Source: Enhygromyxa salina (GTDB taxonomy: Bacteria > Myxococcota_A > Polyangia > Nannocystales > Nannocystaceae). From it: DNA of 52,794 nucleotides. This document shows, piece after piece, positions 36,156 through 44,978 of the stretch (position 1 is its first letter; each line of letters opens with the position of its first letter). The notes under the pieces are model-generated. The model searched no databases. It had not been told where the DNA came from and saw only the letters and a list, made by a program, of their open reading frames with translations. The stretch is from positions 1-52,794 of the forward strand of contig NZ_JMCC02000065.1 in assembly GCF_000737335.2 (NCBI RefSeq), in the 5' to 3' direction. The position numbers and the translations under genes were made by a program.

Positions 36156-36803
36156 ATGAAGCGAGCATCTTTTTTGACCTTGGTGGCTTGTTTGATCGTG
36201 GGTGGCTGCGCGGACAATGGCGCCGGCGAGGACGGGCTGACGACCGAGACGGGGGACGGGGATGGCGACTCCGGTGATGGGGATGGCGACTCCGGTGATG
36301 GGGATGGCGATCCCGACACGGGTGACGGCGACGGCGACTCCGGTGATGGCGACGGCGACTCCGGTGATGGTGACGGCGATGGCGACTCCGGTGATGGCGA
36401 CGGCGACTCTGGTGATGGCGACGGCGATCCCGACACGGGTGACGGCGACGGCGACTCCGGTGACGGCGACGGCGACGGCGACGGTGACGGCGACGGCGAC
36501 GGCGATGGCTGTGGTCAGAACTTCGCGACCTGCGACGATCTCGTCGCCGCGTTTGCGGCCGAGACCGCGGCGATTCGCAGCTGCTCGAACGACTCCGAGT
36601 GCGGGCAGGAGCTGGTCGGCACCAGCTGCGGCTGCACCCGGAACTGGGTGGCCCTCACGGACGCGGACACCACGTGCTTTTATGATCTGATCGATCAAGC
36701 CGGGCCGTTGCAGTGTGAGCTTGGCCTGAGCAGCAGCTGCGATTGTCCAGAGACGGACGGCTTCGCCTGCGTCGCCGGCACGTGCGCGTGGAACTACCTG
36801 TAG
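36156..36803 (+). CDS. Lipoprotein dominated by a GD/S repeat with a small Cys-rich domain
   Basis: 215 residues. Lipobox VGGC (Cys18). Residues 33-116 are almost entirely GDGDGDS and GDGDGDPDT blocks, making this the longest such linker in the window. The C-terminal 99 residues (CGQNFATCDDLVAAFAAETAAIRSC ... ECGQELVGTSCGC ... CDCPETDGFACVAGTCAWNYL) contain ten or more cysteines and a form seen in small myxobacterial secreted domains that end in CAW. No enzymatic motif. The repeat could bind calcium but that is inference. It follows the NADAR gene's hairpin and runs toward the CDF exporter gene, from which it is 8 bp away (converging). Confidence 0.8.
   Translation: MKRASFLTLVACLIVGGCADNGAGEDGLTTETGDGDGDSGDGDGDSGDGDGDPDTGDGDGDSGDGDGDSGDGDGDGDSGDGDGDSGDGDGDPDTGDGDGDSGDGDGDGDGDGDGDGDGCGQNFATCDDLVAAFAAETAAIRSCSNDSECGQELVGTSCGCTRNWVALTDADTTCFYDLIDQAGPLQCELGLSSSCDCPETDGFACVAGTCAWNYL
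36252..36503 (+). repeat. In-frame GDGDGDS / GDGDGDPDT repeat
   Basis: About ten units of 21-27 bp encode residues 33-116 of the lipoprotein. Synonymous variation (ggggatggcgac versus ggtgacggcgac) marks two blocks, which suggests an internal duplication of about 100 bp. Confidence 0.9.
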
Positions 36804-36811
36804 TCGCGCGA

Positions 36812-37762
36812 CTAACAGCGCTGCGGGCAGGGGCGATCGCCGCTCGACTCGAGCTGCAGGGTCGAGTGCGCGATCCCAAACCGCGTCGACAACTCGTGCT
36901 CGGCGGCTCGCACGAGGTCCTCCCCGTGCCCCTCGACCACGAGGTGGGCCGTGAGCGCGACGTCCCGGGTCCCGAGCGCCCACACGTGCAGATCGTGAAC
37001 CTCGACCACGCCCGACTGCTCGCCGAGGTAGGCCCGCACTTGGTCGAGATCGATGTGCTGCGGCGCGGCGTCGAGCGCCAGGTTGAGGGCCTCGCGCAGC
37101 AACGACCACGTGCCAACGAAGATCACCACCGCGATCACCAGGCTCACGACCGGGTCGAGCCAACGCCAGCCGGTGAACAACAGCAGGGCCCCGGTCACGA
37201 CCACGCCAAGCGAGACCGCCGCGTCGGCGGCCATGTGGATGAACGCCCCGCGCAGGTTGAGGTCGCTGCCGTGGGCATGTCCGTGTCCGTGTCCATGTCC
37301 GTGCCCGTGCCCGTGCCCGTGCCCGTGCCCCTGGTCGCTGCGCAGCAAGATCACCGCCGACAACAGGTTGATCACCACCCCGACCCCCGCGACGACCATC
37401 ATCGTCACGGCGGTCGGGGCGGGCGGATCGGCGAGGCGCTCGATCGCCTCCCAGGTCAGCGCCCCCGTCGCCGCGATCAACAGCAGCGCGTTGGCCAGGG
37501 CCGCGAGCACGGTCGACTTGCGCAGGCCGTAGGTGCGCCGCCCCGAAGGGGATCGGCGCGCGAGCCAAGCCGCCCCCCAGGCGATCAACAGCCCGAGCAC
37601 ATCGCCAAGATTGTGAGCGGCGTCAGCCAGCAGCGCGACGGAGTCGGCCGCGAACCCGTAGCCAAACTCTGCGACCACATACACGGAGTTGAGGACCACA
37701 CCGAGCGCGAACGCACGATCGATCCGGCGATCGTTGGCATGGGCGTGACTGTGGTCGTGCAT
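36812..37762 (-). CDS. CDF-family Zn2+/Co2+/Cd2+ exporter (CzcD/ZitB type)
   Basis: 316 residues, typical size. Exports divalent metals from cytoplasm to periplasm by proton exchange. Visible: His-rich N-terminus (MHDHSHAHAND), TM2 metal site ALLADAAHNLGDVLGLLI (H-x3-D), a cytoplasmic loop of GH repeats of about 20 residues between TM4 and TM5, TM5 site FIHMAADAAVSLGVVV, and the ferredoxin-like C-terminal domain EVHDLHVWALGTRDVALTAHLVV. ATG 37762 was chosen; the open frame upstream encodes MVSRDRLRLGARLID without hydrophobic character. It has its own promoter, with the LCP gene 155 bp upstream on the same strand. Confidence 0.92.
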   Translation of the reverse strand: MHDHSHAHANDRRIDRAFALGVVLNSVYVVAEFGYGFAADSVALLADAAHNLGDVLGLLIAWGAAWLARRSPSGRRTYGLRKSTVLAALANALLLIAATGALTWEAIERLADPPAPTAVTMMVVAGVGVVINLLSAVILLRSDQGHGHGHGHGHGHGHGHGHAHGSDLNLRGAFIHMAADAAVSLGVVVTGALLLFTGWRWLDPVVSLVIAVVIFVGTWSLLREALNLALDAAPQHIDLDQVRAYLGEQSGVVEVHDLHVWALGTRDVALTAHLVVEGHGEDLVRAAEHELSTRFGIAHSTLQLESSGDRPCPQRC

Positions 37763-37917
37763 CGGATCGATCAATCGTGCGCCGAGCCGAAGTCTATCGC
37801 GCGACACCAACCAATGCTCGAAGCACGCCCCAGCGCGTCGCTCGTCGTGCAGACGTCACCGCACGCCAGTGCCTGCTCACGCAGGCCGCCACATGCGCAG
37901 GGGAGCGAGTCGACGGG

Positions 37918-39078
37918 TCAATTCAGGGCAGCGTCTGCTGCGGGGCAACGCGCGCGCTCCCGCAGCGCGGGCAGCTCACCTTCGAACATCCGCCCAAGCG
38001 CCGCATCGAACGAGTCGCGGTCGAGCAGCAGCACGTGCTTGTTATCGGCGGCGACGTGCCTTCGCGTCATCGGATGGCGAATCGAAAACCCTCGCACCTG
38101 CGACAGCTGATTCTCCAGCGCAAACGAAGCGTAGTAGGCCGCGTCATCGGCCTCGAGATCCGTGCGCACGAACGGCGACGCCAGGGTCCACAGGCCCGAC
38201 AGGCCCCGCAGCCCGCGTGCTTGCACCTTCCGCGCGAACGCCAGGATCACCGCCTGCTGCCGCTTGGTCCGATCCCGATCCCCCGTCCCATGCCGCGATC
38301 GAACGAATTGCAGGGCGGTCGCGCCGTTCATGTGAACGCGGCCGGCGTCGACGCTCATCATCACGCAGGGTTGGTCGGTCCCGTTGATCCAAAAGCAATC
38401 CATGATTGGACACTCGACGTCGACATCGACGCCGCCGAGCTCGTCGACGAGCGCCTCGAAGCCCGCGAAGTCGATGCTCGCGTAGCGATCGATCCGGATC
38501 CCGAGCTCATCGAGCAGCACCTGGCGCAGCAGCGGGAGCCCCTGCCCGGCTCCGAGCCGCACTTCGCCGATCCGCACGACCGAGCTGACCCGCGCGTGAT
38601 CGCGGCCTTCTTCGTGCAAGCTGCCCAGATCCGGCAGGGCGACCCACAGGTCTCGGGGGATGCTGAATGCTGCGAGGTTGCCGTCGCGGTGGCGAAACGC
38701 GAGGACGATCATCGCGTCGGTCCGCCCGACGACCTTGTCGGTCCGATTGTCCGCCCCGAGCAGCAGCACGAACGAGACCCCATCGAGACCGGGCGGCCGC
38801 CGCGGCGGGGCCGGGGGCGGCTCGAGCACGGCCGGCGCGTCGGGGATCACGGTTCGCCGAGCGAGCACCACGCCGGGCGGTCCTTCGTCGTGAAGTTGGA
38901 CGCTCAACCCCACCGGAGCCTCGGGCGCCCCCACCAGCTCACGAAACGACTTCGCGGTCGTGTGTCGCGTCGCCCCCACGTCCTCGACCAGCGCCCAAGC
39001 GAGCGCCGCCATGAGCAGCGCGACCACGGACAGCGAAGACGCGACGTAGATCAGCCCTCGCTTGCGACCTGGACTCAC
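37918..39078 (-). CDS. LytR-CpsA-Psr (LCP) family protein, glycopolymer ligase-like
   Basis: 386 residues from GTG 39078. A basic N-terminus and one TM (RGLIYVASSLSVVALLMAALAW) anchor a periplasmic LCP domain: SFVLLLGADNRTDKVVGRTDAMIVLAF, LAAFSIPRDLWVALP, ALVDELGGVDVDVECPI, and the Arg/Asp cluster ALQFVRSRHGTGDRDRTKRQQAVI that binds the polyprenyl pyrophosphate. LCP proteins transfer glycopolymers from lipid carriers to peptidoglycan or other acceptors. They are rarer in Gram-negatives, so a role in attaching a surface or spore-coat polymer is possible. GTG at 39150 or the open frame to 39252 are alternative starts; 39078 puts the TM near the N-terminus. Confidence 0.82.
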   Translation of the reverse strand: MSPGRKRGLIYVASSLSVVALLMAALAWALVEDVGATRHTTAKSFRELVGAPEAPVGLSVQLHDEGPPGVVLARRTVIPDAPAVLEPPPAPPRRPPGLDGVSFVLLLGADNRTDKVVGRTDAMIVLAFRHRDGNLAAFSIPRDLWVALPDLGSLHEEGRDHARVSSVVRIGEVRLGAGQGLPLLRQVLLDELGIRIDRYASIDFAGFEALVDELGGVDVDVECPIMDCFWINGTDQPCVMMSVDAGRVHMNGATALQFVRSRHGTGDRDRTKRQQAVILAFARKVQARGLRGLSGLWTLASPFVRTDLEADDAAYYASFALENQLSQVRGFSIRHPMTRRHVAADNKHVLLLDRDSFDAALGRMFEGELPALRERARCPAADAALN

Positions 39079-39206
39079 GGCGCGCAGACGCGTGGCCGCG
39101 CGGGCCCTATTCCGGTGCAGGGCCCGCGCGGGCGTGTGCAGCGAGCGCACCACTAAAGTAAACACCGGGCCTCGTCCCGGGCCAACGAGCGGGTACCCTG
39201 CGCCAA

Positions 39207-40316
39207 ATGGTCGACGACAACCAAGACCCGATCCGCCTGACCGCCTACGCAAGCGGGGGTGGCTGAGCCGCCAAGCTTCGGCTCACGGACCTGGTCGAGG
39301 TCCTGGACGGGGTGCTCCCACCTGCAGCCGGGAGTGAGCGCATACTCGTTGGACCCGAGCTGTCCGACGACGCGGCCGTCGTGCGCCTGCCGACCACGGA
39401 CGGATCCGAAGGACCGCGGCTGGTGCTGACGACCGACACGATCGCGCCGCTGGTCGACGAGCCCGAGGCCTTCGGCGCGATCGCGGCCGCCAACGCGATG
39501 TCAGATGTGTGGGCGATGGGAGGCCAGCCGCTGTGGGCGCTCAACTTGGTGTTCTTCCCGAATGATCAGCTGCCGCTGTCGATCCTGCGCCGGATCATGG
39601 TTGGCGCCCGGGACAAGTGCGCCGAGGCCAAGGTGTCGATCGTGGGGGGCCACACGGTCCGCAACGGTGATCTCAAATTCGGCCTCGCGGTCACGGGCAT
39701 GATCGACCCCGGACAGCGGCGGGCGCTGGCCAACACCCGCGCGCTGCCAGGCCAAGTGCTGGTCCTGAGCAAGGCGCTGGGCACGGGTGTGATCGGCACC
39801 GCGATCAAGAAGCAAGCCGCGAGCCCAGCTCAGATCGCAGCCGCCACCGCGTCGATGACCCGGCTCAACGATGTGGCCGCCGCGCTCGCGTGCAAGCACG
39901 GCGCGACCGCCTGCACCGACGTGACTGGGTTTGGGTTGCTCGGGCACCTGCGCAACATCTTGCGGGGCAGCCGGCTGCGCGCGCAGATCGATCTACACCG
40001 CCTGCCGATCCTGCCCGGCGCGCTCGAGCTGCTCGCGGCCGGCCACTACCCCGGCGGCAGCAAGGCCAACCTCGAGCACGTCGAGGGCTCGCTGCTGCGC
40101 CGCTACTCCAGCAACGACGCCGACGCGGCCGCGCGCACCCGGCTCGCGGCCGACGCCCAGACCAGCGGCGGCCTGCTGGTCTCGCTGCGCGTCGAAGAGG
40201 CCGAGCGCATGCTCGAAGAGCTGCGCAGCAGCGGACACCCAGCGGCGATCATTGGCGAGCTGCTGCCGGCCAAGCCTGCGCAGATCGGCCAAGTCGAGCT
40301 GCGCAGCGGTCGATGA
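39207..40316 (+). CDS. selD: Selenophosphate synthetase (selenide, water dikinase) with selenocysteine (UGA) at residue 20
   Basis: 369 residues when the in-frame TGA at 39264-39266 is read as selenocysteine. SelD makes selenophosphate from selenide and ATP for Sec-tRNA and selenouridine. The N-terminus reads LTAYASGGG-U-AAKLRLTDL, aligning with the Cys/Sec-x-x-Lys active site (Cys17-Lys20 in E. coli); Sec20 and Lys23 keep the spacing. Downstream are PELSDDAAVV (metal-binding Asp), ATDTIAPLVDEP-like TTDTIAPLVDEP, AANAMSDVWAMGG, VGGHTVRNGDLKFGLAVTG, CTDVTGFGLLGHL and ADAQTSGGLLVSL. ATG 39207 precedes the conserved start. Automated callers would begin at GTG 39312 and lose the active site. A hairpin after the UGA fits a bacterial SECIS. 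Confidence 0.93.
39287..39303 (+). promoter_or_regulatory. Candidate bacterial SECIS hairpin in selD
   Basis: ggacct-ggtcg-aggtcc forms a 6-bp stem with a 5-nt loop starting with G, whose loop begins 26 nt after the UGA. This satisfies the usual bacterial SECIS rules (loop 16-37 nt downstream, G in the first two loop positions). A nearer perfect stem, tgagccg-ccaagctt-cggctca (39264-39285), includes the UGA itself and may form the base of the structure. Confidence 0.7.
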
Positions 40317-40470
40317 AGCGGACGGCGTCTCCCCCACGAGGTCGAGCGGCCAGCCACGATGAGGTTCAACGTTGGCTTCCGCGACCTCGGCCGCAGCCGA
40401 CTCGAGCCGGCGAGCTAAAAAGGGGCGCGTCCCGCAGACACAGGAATTGCGCTCCGACCCCCTTCAAGTC

Positions 40471-40740
40471 CCCGTAGACATCCGCCGAAGCCACCCGAGC
40501 CCCCTTCTAGGGCTTCTAGGGGGCCACACATACGACCGCGAACAAACCGCCCCGAGGAGCGAAGCGACCAGACGCGAAGCGGCTGCAGTCGGCGAAGTCC
40601 CGTACCCGTCCGCCGAAGCCAAACGAGCCCCCTTGTAGGGGGCCACACATACGCCCGCGAACAAACGGCCCCGAGGAGCGAAGCGACCAGACGCGAAGCG
40701 GCTGCAGTCGGCGAAGTCTAAGGTCCATGTGGGGGTCATA
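40471..40740 (-). repeat. Dispersed intergenic repeat, family A (two inverse copies)
   Basis: Two units of about 120-130 bp in tandem (40471-40599 and 40600-40718) plus the conserved edge at 40719-40740 match the element at 23649-23846 in reverse complement. The first unit contains an extra 10 bp in its poly-C hairpin. They fill the gap between selD and the amidase gene, with the edge sequence placed just after the amidase stop. No coding potential seen; 40317-40470 shows nothing else. Confidence 0.85.
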
Positions 40741-40751
40741 ACGACCAACGA

Positions 40752-41546
40752 CTAGGTCCGTCGGGCGACTTGGTTGTAGTAGGTCAACGTCGCCTGCGCG
40801 AGCGCCTCGACCAGCTGCCGGCGTCCGCTGGCATCGAGCATCAGCGCGCTCTCGTCGGCGTGATCCAAGAACCCAACCTCGTGCAGCACGGCGGGCATGC
40901 GCGCGCCCATCAGCACGTCGAAGTTGGCTTGCCGCACGCCGCGATCCGGCCGACCGGGGAACCGCTTGGCCTGCTCGCGCTGGATCGCCTTGGCGTAGAG
41001 CGCCGCGTGCTTGCGGTTGTTGGTCATCCCGAGCTCGCGCAGCATCACGGCGATCTCGTCGTCCGCCTCGCCGCTCGGGCGGCCAGACGCCTCGTCGTTC
41101 TCGCGCTGGGCCGTGAGCGCGGCCTCCTTGCTGGAGGCGTCGACGTCGAGCAAGAAGGTCTCGAACCCGGTCTGGTCGGCGCGCGGTGAAGCGTTGCAGT
41201 GCAGGCTCAAGAACAGATCGGCCTTGCATGCATTGGCGAACCCAACCCGCTGCGAGAGGTGCAGGGTCTCGTCGGTCTCGCGGGTCAGCAGGACCTCGGC
41301 ATGGGGCATCAGCTCGACGACCCGGCCGGCGAGCGACCGGGCGAGCGTCAGCGTGACTTCTTTTTCGTGGGTCCCGCCGCGATGCGCGCGACACCCGAGG
41401 TTCTCGCCGCCGTGGCCGGGATCGATGACCAGTCGAAATCCCTGCTCGATCACCGGCGTGGGGCCAGCCAGGGCACGCGCCGGGCGGAGCGCGACGGCGC
41501 CAGCGGAGACTGCGCAAAACCCGAGCAGGAAGTCACGTCGGTTCAT
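40752..41546 (-). CDS. N-acetylmuramoyl-L-alanine amidase (Amidase_3), Tat-exported
   Basis: 264 residues. MNRRDFLLGFCAVSAGAVAL is a twin-arginine signal. The zinc amidase motifs follow: RLVIDPGHGGENLG (His), a Glu in THEKEVTLTLA, LFLSLHCNAS (His) and PAVLHEVGFLDH (catalytic Glu). The central insertion (KEAALTAQRENDEASGRPSGEADDEIAVML) resembles the regulatory-helix region of AmiC-type enzymes. It would cleave the amide between MurNAc and the stem peptide during division or remodelling; export in folded form by Tat is known for AmiA/AmiC. It has its own transcript, divergent distance not relevant as the neighbour at 44639 runs the same direction with 81 bp between. Confidence 0.9.
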   Translation of the reverse strand: MNRRDFLLGFCAVSAGAVALRPARALAGPTPVIEQGFRLVIDPGHGGENLGCRAHRGGTHEKEVTLTLARSLAGRVVELMPHAEVLLTRETDETLHLSQRVGFANACKADLFLSLHCNASPRADQTGFETFLLDVDASSKEAALTAQRENDEASGRPSGEADDEIAVMLRELGMTNNRKHAALYAKAIQREQAKRFPGRPDRGVRQANFDVLMGARMPAVLHEVGFLDHADESALMLDASGRRQLVEALAQATLTYYNQVARRT

Positions 41547-41627
41547 GTCCTACATGTAAGACACTGTCGGGCAGGGTCCAAGAAATCGGTCAGAACCCTC
41601 ACATGGCGCCCGTGATGGTGATGGCAT

Positions 41628-44600
41628 CTATAGCGGCGCGGCGGCGGTGATCTTCACGCTCGCGCCTTGCTCGAGCCCAAGCGTGATCGTGGCCCCTGCC
41701 GGGACTTGGCTGAGCGTCCTGTACCGGTTGGCGTCGCCGCCGATCGCGTGCCCATCGACCGACTCGATCACCGCGCCAACCTCGAGCCCCGCCGCGGCCG
41801 CCGGGCCCCCGGGCCGCACCAGCGCGACCACGATCTTGCTGTCCTCGGGCGCCGCCGAGGGGTCAGGCTCGACGATCGTGTAGCCGAGCTCGCCCGGCTG
41901 TTTGCCACGCTCGACCCGTCGCGCGATCGCTTCGATGTCGCCGATGTCCTGAACCGCGGGGGTCGGTTGGATCTCGCGGACGGTAAACGCGAAGTCGTAG
42001 GGCTTGTCGGCGCCGCCAGTGCGCAGCCGCGCGATGATCCGGGTGCGGCCGCTGGGCACCTCGGGCAGCTCGAAGCGGCCGTCGGCGTCCGTCACGTTGG
42101 CCGCGTCGCCGCCCAGATCGCCGACTCGCAGGCGCCGGCGGCCGCCGCCGGGCCCAGCGGCGTTGACCTCGAACCCGGCGATACCCTCGCGGGTGTCGAG
42201 ATCGATGATCCGCCCACGGATCGTGACGCGGCTCTCGAGCTCGAGCACCAGGTCGTCGCGCTGCTCCCCCTCGCCGAGCACGACCTCGAGCTCGGTCGTG
42301 CCGGCGCTCGAGCTGGCCGAGAGCGAGTAGCTGCCGGGCGGGAGCTCGCGCAGGGCCCAGACACCGTTGGTTCGGAAGAACTCGTCGCCGATCGAGATGC
42401 CCTGCTCGGGATCCCGCGCGACCACGCGAAAGCGCTCGGGCGCGGGGTTGCCCGGGTCGACGACGGTGCCGCCCAGCGATCCGGTCGTGGCGATCACCAG
42501 CTCGACGTCGGCCCCAATTGCGACCTCTTCGAGGGAGGCTTCGCCGCCGCCCTTGCGATGGGCGCGGACCAGGAACACGCCGTCGGGCAGCTCGTCGAGC
42601 TCGAAGCGTCCGTCTTGATCGGTGAGCACGGGCTTGCGACCCCAGCTCCAGCGCATCGCCTGGCGGGAGCTGCGGGCGCTGGCGCCAGCGCGATCCGACA
42701 TGCGCTCGGCGTCGACGAAGGCGTCGGCGACCGGGCTGCCGTGCTCGTCGACGACGGCGCCACGGATCACCCCAGCTTGGGTCTCGACGATCAGGTCGAG
42801 CTCGACGGTCTCGTTGGCGACGACCTCGATGACCTGACCTTGCGGGTCGTCGTCGGTGGTCCCGGGCGCGCGCAGGCCCGAGCGGGGGGTGGGGCTGACG
42901 CGGGTCGGGCCCGGCTGCAGCGCCTGAAACGCGAACGCGCCGGCGTCGTCGGTCTGGGCGCTCTGACCCCGCGCGGCCCCGACCGGCGCGGCGGCGACCC
43001 AGACCCCCGCGACGCCCTGCCCCCGCTCGTCGAGCAGGTGTCCGCGCAGCTGCCCGACCGCCGGCAACACCAGGCGCAGGTCGTTGACGTCGGCGCCCGC
43101 GAGCAGCTCGACGGGGATCGGATCGGGACCCGGGCGACCGGACCGGCTGGAGAGGCTGACCTCGTAGCGCCCTGGCAGCAGCCCCGTCAGCTCGAAGTGC
43201 CCGGCCTCGTCGCTGCGGCTGGCGTCGTCGGTCTTACGCCCGCGCGCGTCGTCACCAGCGAGCAGCGCGTTGGCGGCGATCGAGATGTCGGCGACCGGCG
43301 AGCCAGCGTCGTCAACGACCTCTCCCCGGATCGCCAGGCCCTCGCGGACTGTCCAGCTGAGCCCGGTCAAGCTCGCGTCGACCAGCTCGATCGCCGGGTA
43401 GCTGTCTTCGGTGATGTAGCCGTCGCAGCGCACCTCAACCTGGTACACGCCCGGCAGCACCCCACGCAGCTCGGCCACGCCCTCGTCGTCGAGCCGGTCC
43501 CGGCCGTGTGTCCGTTGATCGGCCCGCAGCAAGATGCTGCCGTCGGGACAGGGGCGGCCCTCGCCGCCAGCGATGCTCACGGTCCCGCTCACCAGGAACG
43601 CCGGGTGCACGAGGATCTGCACCGGATCGGAGGTCTCACCGAGCCCGAGGTTCACTTGCTCGGCGGCCTCGCCATACAGCTCGTCTGCCTGGGCGATCGG
43701 CTTGTAGGTGCCGGGCTCGAGTCGATCGAGCCGATACCAGCCGTCGTCGTCGGTCCGGGTGCTGTGGTCGCTCTGGCCCATGCGACGGCCGGAGACGCGA
43801 ACGGTCACGTCGGAGACGGGCTGCTTGGTCTGGGCGTGGATCACCTGGCCAACGAGGACCGATTCGGGCGTCAGGAACACCTCGATCAGGGCCCCGGGCG
43901 CGACACCTGGCACGTCGCCGTCGGCGTAGCCTTCGGACCTGGCGAGGATCGACAGTGAGCCCGGGGCGGCCCACAGCTCGAACCGGCCGTCGTCGCCCGT
44001 GCGCGTGACGGCGAGGCCCGCCGCCATGATCCCACGGGGGCGGCCGATCACCACCGCGCCCTCGATCTCACCGCCCGTGATGTCTCGGACCACGCCTTTG
44101 ACCAACACCCCGCCTGGCTGCAGCAACAGGTCGATGTCGACCGCCTCGCCGCCCGGGGTCAGCCGGACCTCGTCGCGCAGCTGGCCGGTGTCGTCGCGGG
44201 TCTGCCAGCGCGCGGGCTTGAACGTGGGCGCGCTGGCCTCGATGTTGGTCGGCACCGGCCACAGACCGTCGAGGCGGTAGTGCCCGTCGGCTTCGGTGGT
44301 CGTGCAGCGCGGCTGTCCGTCGCCGAGCCCGCGCAGCGCGTCGCGAACCGCGTCGCGAACCGCGAACCCGCACACCTGCGCGTTGGCGATCGGCTGGCCC
44401 GCCGGATCACGAACCACCCCGCGGATCGAAGCCTTGGCCGCGAGCTGCAGGTCAGCGCGCTCGCGCTTGCCCGGCGCTTTGATCACATCGCCCGCGTCGA
44501 CCACGGTGGTCGCGCCTGGTCCGCCTGGCTCGAGCGCGGGCGCGTTGGACTTGTAGAGCTTCCAGCCCAGCAGCAGCGCGACGACGAGAATGGCGAAACC

Positions 44601-44639
44601 GCCGAACGACAGGGCAAGCGTACGGTTTGGACTGGGCAT
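41628..44639 (-). CDS. Large anchored protein with many carboxypeptidase-regulatory-like domains and a C-terminal PDZ domain
   Basis: 1003 residues. One N-terminal TM (TLALSFGGFAILVVALLLGW), then about nine repeated CarboxypepD_reg-like/transthyretin-like units, each with the G.V.D..G.P...A.V......G.....D..G.F.L..L.PG.Y pattern (for example IRGVVRDPAGQPIANAQV, IRGEVVDDAGSPVADISI, IRGAVVDEHGSPVADAFV). The C-terminus (VALVRPGGPAAAAGLEVGAVIESVDGHAIGG) is a PDZ domain. Such proteins reach into the periplasm and often bind or gather other envelope proteins. Start ATG 44639 beats the upstream in-frame codon at 44672, which adds only Arg-rich residues. Function unknown beyond a structural or assembly role. 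Confidence 0.83.
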   Translation of the reverse strand: MPSPNRTLALSFGGFAILVVALLLGWKLYKSNAPALEPGGPGATTVVDAGDVIKAPGKRERADLQLAAKASIRGVVRDPAGQPIANAQVCGFAVRDAVRDALRGLGDGQPRCTTTEADGHYRLDGLWPVPTNIEASAPTFKPARWQTRDDTGQLRDEVRLTPGGEAVDIDLLLQPGGVLVKGVVRDITGGEIEGAVVIGRPRGIMAAGLAVTRTGDDGRFELWAAPGSLSILARSEGYADGDVPGVAPGALIEVFLTPESVLVGQVIHAQTKQPVSDVTVRVSGRRMGQSDHSTRTDDDGWYRLDRLEPGTYKPIAQADELYGEAAEQVNLGLGETSDPVQILVHPAFLVSGTVSIAGGEGRPCPDGSILLRADQRTHGRDRLDDEGVAELRGVLPGVYQVEVRCDGYITEDSYPAIELVDASLTGLSWTVREGLAIRGEVVDDAGSPVADISIAANALLAGDDARGRKTDDASRSDEAGHFELTGLLPGRYEVSLSSRSGRPGPDPIPVELLAGADVNDLRLVLPAVGQLRGHLLDERGQGVAGVWVAAAPVGAARGQSAQTDDAGAFAFQALQPGPTRVSPTPRSGLRAPGTTDDDPQGQVIEVVANETVELDLIVETQAGVIRGAVVDEHGSPVADAFVDAERMSDRAGASARSSRQAMRWSWGRKPVLTDQDGRFELDELPDGVFLVRAHRKGGGEASLEEVAIGADVELVIATTGSLGGTVVDPGNPAPERFRVVARDPEQGISIGDEFFRTNGVWALRELPPGSYSLSASSSAGTTELEVVLGEGEQRDDLVLELESRVTIRGRIIDLDTREGIAGFEVNAAGPGGGRRRLRVGDLGGDAANVTDADGRFELPEVPSGRTRIIARLRTGGADKPYDFAFTVREIQPTPAVQDIGDIEAIARRVERGKQPGELGYTIVEPDPSAAPEDSKIVVALVRPGGPAAAAGLEVGAVIESVDGHAIGGDANRYRTLSQVPAGATITLGLEQGASVKITAAAPL

Positions 44640-44978
44640 GGCGCGATGGCGCGACCGGGTCGCGCGCGCCAAGTCTACCTGGCGCGCCTCGAGATCGCGC
44701 TGACTGCTCGAACCAGGGCCGTCACGGGCGAGCGTCGGGCCGCGTGGGGCTGCTCGGGCGGATCAGCTGGCGGTCGGCGGCGGGATCCTGTTGTTCGAGC
44801 GCCCGACTGCGTTCGAGGTCGGCGCGCCCACTTCGGGCCCGCGCGTGCACGAGTCTCGGCTCGGTCGAGGCTCGTCCTTCGAGCGAGCTGTCGAGGGGGA
44901 TACGGCCAGACTCGCGCGGCGCTGCGTCGCTAGCGTTGGCTCGCAAAGGGCTGCTAGACTCCGCGCCCACGCCAAGCC
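44640..44978. other. Divergent intergenic region
   Basis: 339 bases between the starts of two divergent genes. Open frames crossing it have no coding character and encode Arg/Ser-rich shadows. It must carry both promoters; I see no convincing -35/-10 pair, repeat or RNA. Confidence 0.4.

Noticed and set aside
39312..40316. selD beginning at GTG 39312
   Set aside because: This start drops the active-site segment; the conserved N-terminus is encoded in frame upstream through a UGA.
40372..40748. Short ORFs encoding similar LRRLQPLRVWSLRSSG peptides
   Set aside because: They are translations of the dispersed repeat family A and recur at 23444-23860.
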